This document shows, in pieces, positions 24,863 through 37,500 of a DNA stretch of 64,000 nt (positions within the stretch are counted from its first letter, which is position 1; each line of letters begins with the position of its first letter). The stretch is from Brachyhypopomus gauderio (taxonomy: Eukaryota > Chordata > Actinopteri > Gymnotiformes > Hypopomidae). Made by a program: the position numbers and the translations under genes. The notes beneath the pieces were generated by a model. It ran no database searches, had not been told where the DNA came from, and saw only the letters and a program-made list of their open reading frames with translations. The stretch spans positions 6,859,414-6,923,413 of the forward strand of contig NC_135222.1 of NCBI RefSeq assembly GCF_052324685.1. Direction: 5' to 3'.

Positions 24863-26729
24863 ACTAATTTTTTAAAATCTGCTACCATAGCACTTGTTGC
24901 CTGGTGACCATGATGCAACAGCTGCCAAAAATATAAAAAAAATTAACATTAACCAAGAAATTAACCAAGCTAATATTAACGTAAATGTTGATACGTTAAT
25001 ATACACCGAGCTTTGGACGCTTGATTATTAAAAGCAACATTTAAAACATCGACCCTTAGGTCAAAGGTCCATCACACAGGTGCAGTTTGCCACCGAGACT
25101 AATGTAACTCAAAATCAAAATCTCAACGTTTGAGATGGGTGTATGATATAAATGGAAGCCATACCTCTGTCATCATCCTTATGTAGAAAATGGAAAAGCT
25201 GCGTTGCGAAAGTCAACGTAACGTGAAGCCGCTTCCCAGCTAACGCCCTTCAGAACGTCTTATTTTAAACGTAATTGTCATGAGACGAATTGATGTCACA
25301 TTCCAACAGTTTATACGTAAATGGCAACATCATGTTAGCGACAGACCAGGGATTGATTTAATTATATTACAAAATTTAATAGTTTAGCATGGTCTGTGTG
25401 AGTGCAACTCCTTACATCGACCACAAGATGTCGCTCTATAGAAATTTCCCATCATTAGGGCTGAATCAACCGAAAGCAAACCAAACGGTTCCTGTCCGTT
25501 CACAGAATTTTGAATACAGTGTAATTAAAAATATTTCCAATAAACCTTTAAAATATTACTACGTTGGAAATGTTTTACGTAGGTAGCTGATTATTACGTG
25601 ACTAACTGTGATTATAAAAATAGTAATAATAGTAGTAATAGTAGTAATAGTAATAGTAATAGTAATAGTAGTAATAATAGTAATGATAACAATAACGAAA
25701 GTAGAAAGATGATGAAGGAGAAGATGGAGATGAATCCGTGTCTTTTAAACCGGATATTGTCATCTGTTGCTGTATCGGTCCCATCTGTTGTATACGAATA
25801 TTAATACTCAATATTAATTATTATTATAACGATAATAATTATAATAATGATAATCTAGGAAGAAGACTTTAAAACAACTGCCTTTAGACCTGTTTTTCTT
25901 GTTCCCATCTGTACGCTCGGTCCTCGGCTTGCAGACAACGAGTGTCAGGATCTCTTGCAACCTCCCAATGTATTATTCATCTTTAAGCAGGTGTGTAACC
26001 TGCACCTATGTTGAAAAGCAATTTTCTAAGTGAGCAGTAGAATTATTCATGATGATACCTGACTCCATATACCTTCATTTGAGAAAAGTCATCAGAACAT
26101 TAAGAAAGCAGTTTCATTGTGGAAATGCTTCAAAGAAAGAATAATAATAATTGTACTATCTATAGTTAGAATTAGATCAAATAGATTATTTAAGTTACAA
26201 ACGTATTTACTCGTGTTTATTTATTTTGTATGTTTTAACTTCAAACTCTTTATGAAGGCTCTGTGCATGTTACTTTATGACACATTTGCATCAGATTACC
26301 TAAACGGTGATCAGTTAATTTCAGAGCCTTTTAAATACATCAGTGAGATTTGGGCTTCTTTGATGACAGGAATGGCTGGAATTTAGTGGACATTCCATGA
26401 TCAGAAGTCAACACTATGTATGGCTGTTAGTTAAGAACAAAGGCGAGTTTATCAGTCCCCTGTCCACCCATTTACCCTCCTAAAAGCCATGCAATTTTTA
26501 AAGGGATCATATTGCAATTTTATTTTTTTCTTATCATGTTGTCAGTGGTAACCCATGTAAGACAATGTTTTGTCAATTGTATTGATAAATATAAGGCCCA
26601 CTTTAATAATAACAAGTTGACCTGTACTCTGTCTGCTAAGCATGGTGGAGGTTAAATCTTTGATGCATGTAAATGAGGAAATATACATATGCACATGAAA
26701 TGTTTATGAACGATGTACATCTCATGTAC
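24863..26729. other. Intergenic, probable 5' region of the minus-strand gene
   Basis: No confident exon. On the minus strand an ATG-containing stretch at about 25165-25180 is followed by GTATGG. Its phase does not join the block at 24862, so I did not use it as exon 1. The remainder is AT-rich. Confidence 0.4.
25617..25690. repeat. AAT/AGT trinucleotide repeat
   Basis: A mixed run of AATAGT-type triplets. It gives an artefactual poly-Asn/Ser frame on the plus strand and poly-Tyr on the minus strand. Confidence 0.9.
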
Positions 26730-26737
26730 ATCACAAT

Positions 26738-28190
26738 TAGGGGTGCAGGAAAAAATCGATTCGAGCTCGAATTGCGTTTCTAACATTGAACGATTCAGAA
26801 TCGATTCTCATTTTTTTTTATCGATTTTTTTTTCTGGGTGCGTATGTGCCTTCTCAGCCACCGTAGTGCTAGGCAAAACAAGGAAACAGGTTTGACTATG
26901 TGCAGGTATGCTAGTAAAGCTACAGTGGGTTGTGTAGTGTACGGTATTTGTTGTTGCGCCGCTAAAGTATGAAGTCCAAATGGCCCCGCAGTCTTTGAAA
27001 GCAAACATTTGTAAACACTTTAGATTTTACCGTCAACCCGGCCCGGATGGGCTTGATCGTTTGCACACGCATAAAGACGCTACAGATGATATTCGGGAGT
27101 TACAATGATTATAACTCCTGGTAAAATAAAGTTAAAATAAAAAATAAAAATAACTTAGTTCATTGAGCACTCTAGTTTTGTCCTAACTAGATATTTAGAC
27201 ATAATACTGCTGTAATACTGCGAAGTCATGGTCAGAGGTGAACTTCAGTATAATCATTGTGTATTTTATTTAAAATAATTAACACCCTTGAGCCAGTGTG
27301 TCTTTGGACATAGATAATGCCGTTTGCTGTGATGAATAATTAAAGTCTAGCTCTTATTTATGCATAGAAACGTAAATCAACAATATAATCTGTAGCGTCT
27401 TTATGCGGATAAACGAGGGGAGTCGGAATTCGCCACAACACACAAGCCAAATCTGTCGCACATGAAATGCTACAGGCACCGATCACAAACTGATCAGTTC
27501 AGTTAAAAGTGTTCAGTTCAGTAGATGTAAGCGGCTTTTAGAAAATACGGTGTATATATATATTTTTCATCTGTGAAGTGGAAGTTCTGGCATCTAACGT
27601 AAGCCTACCCATTTTATTAATGTAACAGCACTTTTATTTTTGGAAGCACTTTCATATATTTTTTATTTTTGTGATTTGTTAAGGAAAAATGTGTAATTTT
27701 GTTTCTGGAAGTGGCATGTTCTCAGAAATAGGCAGCTAGCCTAAGCCTAATTCTTGTACGAAGCAATTTGTTGTTTTTTTACAGAAAGAGCAGTATTTTT
27801 GTATAATAAAATTTTTGAGTAGTGGCCAGTTCTGGCAGCTAGCCTAAGCCTACCAATTTTATTTACTTTACTACAGTTTTATTAGTTTAATGTAGTGTTC
27901 AGAGTGTCAGCCTCAAACAGACATGTTGTCTTGGATTTACCTTTGTGTGTTTACATTATTGCAATATGTTGATAAAACCTTTACAATTATAATATCTATA
28001 TAAATGTACTCTGCTTTCATGCCAGCAGACCGAAGTAGCTCGTTTTGAATTGAGAATCGTTTTTAATCGGAAAATAATCGTTTTTGAATCGAATCGTTGG
28101 GATCTGAAAGAATCAGGGAAAAAATCGAATTGTGACCTCAAGAATCGATTCTGAATCGAATCGTGGGATTCCCAAAGATTCGCAGCCCTA
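26738..28190. mobile_element. Non-autonomous hAT element, 1453 bp
   Basis: A perfect 8-bp duplication ATCACAAT (26730-26737 and 28191-28198) flanks ends TAGGGGTGC... and ...GCAGCCCTA, which are imperfect inverted repeats. Subterminal zones at both ends are packed with GAATCGATT/AATCGATT-like palindromic motifs (26755-26830 and 28045-28165). No transposase frame remains. The interior has a local duplication: GCAGCTAGCCTAAGCCTA occurs at about 27732 and again at about 27836, and a decayed third copy lies near 27592. The right end is 236 bases upstream of the ptbp1 start codon. Confidence 0.9.
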
Positions 28191-28259
28191 ATCACAATAC
28201 GATATACATTTAAAGAGCATTGGGTTCGTACAGAGACTGCGCCCTTTACTTTGATGTGA

Positions 28260-28426
28260 ATTCTCATCCAATCACAAACGACCTCGTATCTTGGCCGCCC
28301 ACACGTTTCGCGCTCCCCAATCACCGGATTCGTCCGCCTCGAACTGCTCCGCCATTTTGTCGCGGTATAAGAAAACTCAGGCAGGCAACAAAGTTCCCGA
28401 TTAGACCTGTAGTTCCTCTTTGTGCA
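28260..28426 (+). promoter_or_regulatory. ptbp1: ptbp1 promoter and 5' UTR
   Basis: Two CCAAT boxes (28268-28272 and 28317-28321, NF-Y type) are followed by a GCCATTTTG motif at 28351-28359 (YY1 type, common at housekeeping start sites). The segment is locally GC/CpG-richer than its surroundings. The ATG follows at 28427. The exact start site is not visible. Confidence 0.65.
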
Positions 28427-31400
28427 ATGGACGGGTAAGTTTATTGTTGATTTTTTTCCGAATAAAAATTATGTTGTTGTTTATTGCATCGCCATTCACT
28501 GTTCTAAGGATATTTACCGGGTAGATAGAAGATAAATTGTTTTGTTATGTAGTAAGTTTGCTTGCAAACGCTGTTTCGGGTTGCGATGGAAACAAACTCT
28601 GATGGTGGTAGCTAGCTGGACGGCTAGTTCTCCACGTACTGAGGTACTTTGGAAGTGTTCAGCCACCTAGCTAACTTTACTTTTCTTACTTACATCACTA
28701 AGTTGCTGATTTTATTCCCGGGTTTGCATGTTTTGATCGTTTGTTCGATGTTTGTTTGTTTTTTTTTTGCCAAGTTAGCTATTTGTAAAAAAAAAAAAAA
28801 AACTTTTTGTCGTCTGTGTTTTGCCGTCACCGTCTTCAGCCCTGCTCACAGTCCAGCGAGGCTGCACACCTTGGCCATCATGGCCACTTGTTGAATTGCA
28901 CTAGTAAAGATCCAGAATTTCAAAAGTGCTAGGTAGTAACTTTACTAGTCAGCTATCAAACCTGTCAGACATAATGAATTCGTTTTGCCAGGAAGTAAGA
29001 GATTAGCTAGACAGTAATTAGCGAAATTCTTTCTCTTTTTGTTGTGGCACTGACTTCTCTTTCTCTGTACAGCCGCCTAGAGACTGAATTGTATCCTATG
29101 GGATCAGGTTACGCAGAATTAGAGTAAGTCCTCATGTTTTTTTCCTGCTTGAAGTTAACTAGTGTTTAATGAAAGAATGCATCTATAAGTTTAGACGACC
29201 ATATCATATTTTTAAACTGTCAGTTTTCAGCCACAAATAGATCCGTGTGGTTGATTGTTTCCTTCTACACTTCTTCTCAGTGTCTCAGGCCATTGCTGGA
29301 CCATTTTATTGTTTTTTTTCGCTTAGAAATGCTGACCTGTTGTCATAAGCTGGCTTAGATATTTGAATATCACGTAACACCATTTATACAGCTCCCTTTT
29401 ACACACAATTTGTCCCAAACCCGATATATATAAACTTGGCGCTGATTAACTATTTATTTAGTTACAGATAACAAACCAGTTGCATACAATCATATACATA
29501 TACCTATACCCTTAAAATCTGAAATGGTGCAACTCTAGTGCTGATCTGTTTTCGGGTTTGATTAAATATTTTATGTTTGTCGGTCCGCAACAGAAGCGCT
29601 TCAGTTGCTGCGTTTCCTGTACAATGGGGAGAAACAGGATGTGGGGGTTAATGTTCAACCAGCCATGGCTGAAATACCGCTCATATTTGTGAGGGGAGAT
29701 CTGTGGGAAAGAAGGCTTGGATGCTGTTTTCACTATGTAAACCCTTCCCATTATATCTGTAGTGGGAAAACATCGTTCTTGTTTGCAAAAAAAAATATTG
29801 GTTGAGGCGAGATTCCAACTTTTGGGGATTTATTAAGATATGATGTACAAGATATATTTTATGTACATATAAAATGTATATATTCATATACTTAAACTCA
29901 AAGAAGATACCAGGTGAGTAACTGCAGTGTACTGTAGTAAGAGGTAGGACCTAGGATCTGTCTAAAGCGTAATGCCTTGTTTCTCTGGCAAGTTTGTAAA
30001 CAATGTTGGTTTCTCTCTGGACTTATCAGAACATACTGTTCTACTTTTAAGTATTTGCATGAGAAGTTAAAGGTCATCTGCTTCTTCCCAATTCCAATGT
30101 GAGCTTTTTCTCCTTCGTTTGAAATGTACTTCTGTTGGCATTTTGCATCACAACCTTTTTCTCATTTTTTCTTTATATTTCTTGCAGTGTTGTCCATGAA
30201 ATTGCAGTTGGTACAAAGGTAGGCCTTTTATTCCTTTGCTCTGTGTTTGATTTATATATTTTTTAACAGTATACCACTAAGCAACTGTAAGAAGGACGTG
30301 AGGGGTTTTTGTTGTTGGACAATGGCTCTGTTCCTGAGAGCTCATGTTCTCGCTAGCCGTCTGTCTGTTGCTGAGGTGTACCATATCACTGCTCCCCTCA
30401 AACCAGCCTGACTTGTTTCACCGTAAATATAAATGCCATGATGAAATTGGACTGGAATTCCCAGACCAACGCCTTTTAGTGGTCATTTCGTCTTTTGCTG
30501 CTAAATGTATTTTTGCACAAAGGTATTGTCTGCAAGTGTTTTTTGCAGTACTGCTTTAAGGTATTTCCAGATTACCTATGTTTATAAAAGCAAAGAGAAT
30601 CTCCACTGTCTCTTGGGTCGGCTTTCAAAGGTTATTGTGACGTGCGTGTTCCTACCTAGTCTTTAATGAAAGATAATCATCTGTGGTATGTGGGTAGTAA
30701 AGGGGGCCTACAAGATTCAGAACAAAGGAGTGATTCATAGACACCATTAACATGACTTTGGGCCAGAGAGTGCTCTAAAGTGACCTGAGATTCTCCTGGT
30801 TTGTTTTAGGATATTTTAAGCAGGCAATAATGTAATGTTAGAAAGACCATGCACATTTTTCAGTTTGGGGCAAACTGAAAGTTGAATCAAATAAAGTGTG
30901 TGTGTGTGTTGTACAGTTTGTCTCCTGCTGTCCGTTTTTGGCCTGCAAGGATCATTTCAGGAGAGGGAGCTTGAGATCTGAAATAAGAACTATGGGAGAG
31001 ATTTTCCTCTTCATTTTAATAAGTTAAATGGTGGTTAAATATTTTGTGGTGAAGTAAATATAATTGGGGGTCTAAAATAATATTTTGTTCTATAAACCAG
31101 GTTTACTGGTTTTGCAAGTTGACATGTAAAAATAGATTTGTAATGTGTGCTTTTTAGACTATTGAAGGTTCCCCTCCTTTTAGTTTTATGGTTGTGAATT
31201 TAAGTGTCCTCCTCTGGCTGGATTGATTCAGATGCACCGAGGGTTTCTCCCTGGTGTTTCGTGATTGTTTTCACCTGTGTTGTCAGGTCTGCCTCGGGGA
31301 TGGTCGGCATTATGCTGCCTGATTGTTCCTTAGCCCTGCAAGTGAACCCATTTTAAAAGCATTCCTCAAAAATGGGCTCGGGTGTTGACACGGTGACATG

Positions 31401-34400
31401 AATGGAAGCTATTCATCACATGCAAATATGTTTGCATCTCCCCTCTGGACACACATGTTCCTCTTGTGTTTGTTCAGCAGTGCTGATTAGAGGGAATGTG
31501 GGTGGGGGGAAGTGCTAATGGACTCGGTTGATACCACTGGCCCACGTTTTTATTCTCATTGTAAGTCTAACATGTAACACATTATTTACTGGGTGAACAT
31601 CCTAATTTTTCTTGGAATGTTGGGTTGATGGCAAAACACTCACGTCTGGGATGGAAACTACATTCTCGAGTGTTGGGACAGACGCACACCTGGTCCACCG
31701 AAGACAAACGGCCTTGTGTATTCAGGCCACAAAGTCCTGGGTTGGGTTTCAGTCACCTGCACCCACAGGCATAAGGTCTCCATGGTGAGAGAATGGCAAT
31801 CAGGGCTGCCGTGGTAACGGCCCCATTCGTGGCACGAATTGCCCACGTCTCCCGCCTTCCTGCGTTTCTCCACACCTTGCTGATCCCTTTAACCTGGTTT
31901 CATTCCAGTTCACAGTCCCCACCCAACAAGTGCAGCAAATTCTTCTGTTTGTTCCTTTTACCTGTTGAACAAACTCTTACCAGGTTACATATTCTGCGTA
32001 GGGACTTTAAGTCCTCTTTGACACAACCTTAAGCTACTCTTAAGTGTAACTCAACAGGTTTGACATCCAAGACTCTGTGGTCTTCCTCTTCCGTTTTCTG
32101 AAGGTTGGCCTGAAGACTCGACAGTGGCTTTATGGCTATAAGTCGGTGTGGAGTGGTGAGAGAACTTTGTTTAGCAGTGCCGTAGCCCAGACCATTCCCC
32201 CTCCTCTTTTACCTCATGCACCCTAGTGGTACCCTCCCCCTCTTCCTAGCTGCATATGGTTCTAATTGAGCCTTGTGGCAGTGGAATTTTAAATGTGGCG
32301 GAGGGTATATGTGCATGTGGCCTGCTCAGTTAGGTGATTGATCCCTCTGGTCACGTCTAATGGTCTCGCAATGCCTGCAGAGTATTTTGAGGTGTATGTC
32401 TGTTCTGTATTCACTGTGACTTTCAGATATCTAACCGCTTGTTAAACTTGCATACTGGAACATTTTGCAGGCATGTGTGTGTGTGTGTTTATTTGCATGT
32501 CTTTGGAATGGAGATGATCTTCTGTCTAACTTGTATTGGGAATGTAAGTGGACTGCGTTGTCTGGTGGTGGTTGACCAAGCTTGTTTGCTTAGAACTGTA
32601 GCGATCGCTCAACTAAATCGCTGTGAAAACAGCAACTGAATCCAAATGTGAGCTCAGTTGCTTTTTTTTTTTTTTTTTTTTTTTTAAGAATATATATATA
32701 TATTTCTCAGCAGTCAAATAAATGAAATTGGATTGGAGTCGTGTCCTAGTGGTAGAGACGGACTGATGTGAGTCTGGCCACTCATTCCCTCTGCCTACTG
32801 ACCCAGAAACTCCCCCACTCCCTTTAAAACACCAGTTAATTCCTCATTCCTGGGCTGGTGGGGCTGGGGAAGGTTTAGGGCTGGTGCTTGATCTGTGGAC
32901 CCACCCTGCGCGCAGGAAGTCTAGATGTTGTCACATTGCCCACTTCCGTTCTGGCTTACAAACCGTGTAAAATCTAGCCCATGGCTGTCCTTATTTGGTC
33001 AGCTAGCTCTGTCTCGCTGGATTGTGACTTCTCAGCAGCTTCCTGAAGCTGAATGTTTCACCATGTCTGTTCTTGTTCCTGCACTGCAGTGACCTGTCTA
33101 CTTACTGGATGCTGTGTTTGGTGTCTGTTCAGTGGCGTGTGGTGATTGGTTGACTCGGGGGGGAGGGGTCACGCACCACAAAAAAAACTTGTCTGTCAAA
33201 GATTAATATGTAATCTGTTCAATTCACGATCGCTTTCCTTTGAACTTCCTTCTTCTCCCCCTCAGAGAGGATCTGACGAGCTTTTCTCCTGCGTTTCCAA
33301 CGGGCCATATATCATGAGTTCGGCAGGTATATATTTCCGAGGCACACCCATACCGCTGCCCTGAGCATGCGTGTGTGTCGCCAGACTGGCGTAACCGTGT
33401 GGTCTCCCATCACAGCGAATGGCAATGACAGCAAGAAGTTTAAAGGTGACATCAGAAGTCCCGGCGTTCCGTCCCGCGTCATACATGTGCGCAAGCTTCC
33501 TGCTGACATCAACGAGGCAGAAGTCATCTCTCTAGGCCTTCCCTTTGGCAAAGTCACCAACCTGCTCATGCTGAAAGGAAAGAACCAGGTATTCTTGCCA
33601 ACACCTCCCAAAGCTATCGGAATAGGACTCGTGAAGGAGAGAATTGATATTGCAGTTTGTTATGAAAGCTGTCGGGATAGCAGCCAAATAGGAAGTATTA
33701 CAACTATTAAGGGTTGTAGGGTTTGAAAATGTTCTTACAAAAGGATTGGGGGAGGGGGTCGGTATTTCTTGTATGTAACTATTAATTTTTTGTCTTCAGT
33801 ACTCCCTCTGAATGCTGATAACACCGTAGGCCTGTTTTGGAATGAAACAAACACTAAACTCTGGGTGGCACGTGAGCTAAGCTAGACTTTGTTTGCCTAG
33901 GCTTTCCTTGAGATGAACTCTGAGGAGGCAGCACAGACGATGGTCAGTTACTATTCGTCAGTCACGCCAGTCATCAGGAACCACCCCATCTTCATGCAGT
34001 ACTCCAACCACAAGGAGCTGAAGACGGACAACTCGCCAAACCAAGTGGTGTGTGTGTGCGTACGCGTGTGTGTCTGCCCCCCCCCCCCCCCCACTGCTCC
34101 AAGACTACGTACAGGCTCTCTCTCCCTTTTATAAACATCCAGTCATATTTCTTATTGGTCCTCTTGGTGTAGGAATGGAATAATATGAAACCAAGTGAAA
34201 GTAATCTCACTTTTTGCTGTCATTGCATTATGGTGCTTGTAACCTAAATATTTTCCAAGTTGAAAACGGCCCTAGTAAATCCTGTTTGGAAAGCCCCACA
34301 TCCCATAATGTCGTGTGTTCCTCTAGCTGCTGGAAACGCTGCCACTCCTACAGCTTTAGTGGAGTGTTGCTATGAGCCTGCGGCCTTGTTTACCGCCGTG

Positions 34401-34505
34401 CGTGTATCTTGTGGTTTTCTGTACTGCGTGGCCCAAAATTCCTGCCCTCCCTTTCTAAACACTGCTTCCCTGCAGACCTCACACGGTCTCTCTCTCTCTC
34501 TCTCA

Positions 34506-34540
<35 letters not shown>

Positions 34541-37500
34541 TCCACAGTCAAAAGCACAGCAGCCCTGTCCACCCCCTCCTCCTGCCATCAGTTATGTTAA
34601 TAACGCCATTCAATTAAGCGGAAGGCATTTCTTTGTTGCGGGCTGCCGCGAGTGAATCTGTTTATCAGCAAATGGGAGAAACCACTGGTTTCCCTGTTTT
34701 GTTTGCAAGAATTGTAACGAGGACGCATTGTTAGGCAAACGTCCTGTGTGCCTTCTGAAACAGGACAGGAAGTAGGATGCGTGAGCTTGCTTGTTTCTGC
34801 TGCGACTGAAACGCTCCCTTCTCTGTCCCGCCCGTGACGGCAGAGAGCACAGGCCGCGCTGCAGGCAGTCAACGCTGTCCAGACGGGCAGCATGGCCATC
34901 GCTGGTGTGGACCCCACCGGGGGCTCCGGCCCCAGCCCTGTCCTCAGGGTCATCGTGGAGAACCTCTTCTATCCAGTCACCCTGGATGTCCTACACCAGG
35001 TAGGCGCCCCCTTGTGGCCGCTGTGCCATCAGCAGGAGTTGTGCCTGCCTGTACAGAAGGGTTTTTAAGTATAGATGAACCTGACATGCATTTGTCGGAC
35101 ATCTTGGAGGTTTCTTTTTTTTTTTTTTTTTTATAACCCAAGTGTTTTGTTTTAATAGATTTTTTCCAAGTTTGGCACTGTGCTGAAGGTGATCACTTTT
35201 ACCAAGAACAACCAGTTCCAAGCTCTTCTGCAGTTTGCTGATGGGCTTACTGCTCAGCATGCTAAGCTGGTGAGTGGTGCCACCTAGAGGTCAAACATTT
35301 TAACACCGTTTTCTGAATTGGGGATGGTGCATTCTCAGCAGAACACATGACATGAAGACCTGACCTGTTAGAAAACCTGTCGGCACCATGGAAATATTGT
35401 AATCGACCTTTAGTTTTCATAAATGTTTCATTTCATCACGCAAGTAATGTAAATGCATTTAGTTGGTCAGAAGTTGCACGTGCCGTCCTGTAATGTCCGA
35501 CGCGTGGCTGCTGTTGTCCAGGCGCTGGACGGCCAGAACATCTACAACGCCTGCTGCACCCTGCGCATTAGCTTCTCCAAACTCACCAGCCTCAACGTCA
35601 AGTACAACAACGACAAGAGCAGAGACTACACGCGCCCCGACCTGCCCACAGGCGACGGGCAGCCGGCCCTGGATCATCACGCCATGGCGGCCGCCTTTGG
35701 TAAGACACCCCCCCCCCCCCCCCCGCTCCGCCCTGTCATTGTCTGACGCCGAGCGTTAAGTGCTCTCCGCTCACGCAGTTGTGCCTTGTGGCCCACGTGT
35801 CTGTCCATGCGCAGCTACTCCTGGGATCATTTCTGCCGCGCCCTACGCCAGCGCCCACGCCTTCCCCCCGGCCTTCGCCATCCAGCAGGCTGCAGGTACG
35901 TACCCTCCGCTCTCCTCTCTACACACTTGCTTTGTGACCGGGCTCGTATACAGCGAGCGAGGCCCGGAATGGGCGGACTTCTCTGACTGGACTCTCTTGT
36001 CTCAGGCCTGGCCATGCCCGGCGTTCATGGAGCCCTGGCCTCCCTGGCCATCCCGGGGGCGGCCGCTGCAGCAGCCGCAGGCAGACTGGGCTTCCCCAGC
36101 CTCGCCGGAGGACACTCCGTCATGTTGGTCAGCAACCTGAACCCTGAGGTTAGAGACACGGCGCTTTACTAAACGCGTCCATGGGGGAGGGGGTTCAGAC
36201 TTCAAAGCACCAGCGTGCTCGGTTGTAGACTTCAAAACACTTGAAGCTGGAGAGTAACGCTCCTTTTTATCTTTAAGTGCTGGTCTAGACCAAATATCTT
36301 CAAAGTGAGCTCATTCATGTAAAGTTTTGTCATCACGTTAATCAGAAATACCATCCATGTGTTTTCATATGTGAGGGGTATTTCAAAAAGTTTTTCCAGC
36401 ATATTTAGCCCTACAAAATATAATGTAAGTTCCAAGATTGCAGAGCTAGGGGCTTTGGCTGAATAAATCAAGTTCTAGAAAGTTTCTATTTTGGTGAATA
36501 CAATGTTTATTCTAGATGGCACTTTGAATTTCAGTTACAATAAACTTTTTTGTTTTCCTCCCAAATATTTACCCTTTCTGTTTACTTAGCTTTAGTTTTG
36601 TAATTCCTTTTCCTAACATTCCTAAGTTAATTTGAGCTTCATGAATATTTTCTGCTGACCCCTTTTAAAAAGAGTATTCTAATCCATTTATACAAGTTCA
36701 TTGTGAAGTATAATTCTTTCCTGAAAGTTTGAGAACATACTTTGTGAAAGAACAAATGAAAGCAGCTTGCTGAAGAGATGCAGTCCCACCACTGGGAGTT
36801 GCTTTCTCAAACCCCTTCTAGCTTTCCTTCATGTACACAAGTGGCAAACTTGATGAACTTGAAGATGGTTTGATTATTCTTTTAAAGTGGTTCAGCAGTA
36901 AGGCTTACCTTTTGGTTGTCTTGAGGAATTATATGCTTTATTCTTTAATTATGAAAAAAAACAGCACCTTCTTCTGTTGGATAAGTTTCTTTAAAGTTAA
37001 CTTGACCGCTATTGTATTTCTGTATGTGTACTGACCTTGTTTTTTTTTACCTCCTCTTTCTCTCCCTCCCCATTCCCCTTATCCCATTCTTATTTTATTT
37101 TTTATTTTTGAAAACCATATCTTCCTACACACCTCACATTTTAACCACACACACATATGTATACGTTATGCTCACACAACACCACACATTATTACACACA
37201 CACACACACACACGCATGTGTATACATTATGCTCACCCTCAACACCACACATTTATTCCTCACACTGTTATGTTTACCAATCCCCCTCCTCTTTCTGCTC
37301 CCAATCCATTAACCATCTTCATGATCCAACCACCGTTTTTCGCCATTTCCCGTGGAACTGCCTCCTCGCTGTGGATATGTTGAACCTCCATTCTGCCTCC
37401 GATCTTTTCCTGTCCCTTCCTCCCTCCGCTGCCTTCCTCTGCTGTCCTCTAAAGAGAGTTACGCCCCAATGCCTCTTTATTCTTTTCGGTATGTTATCCT

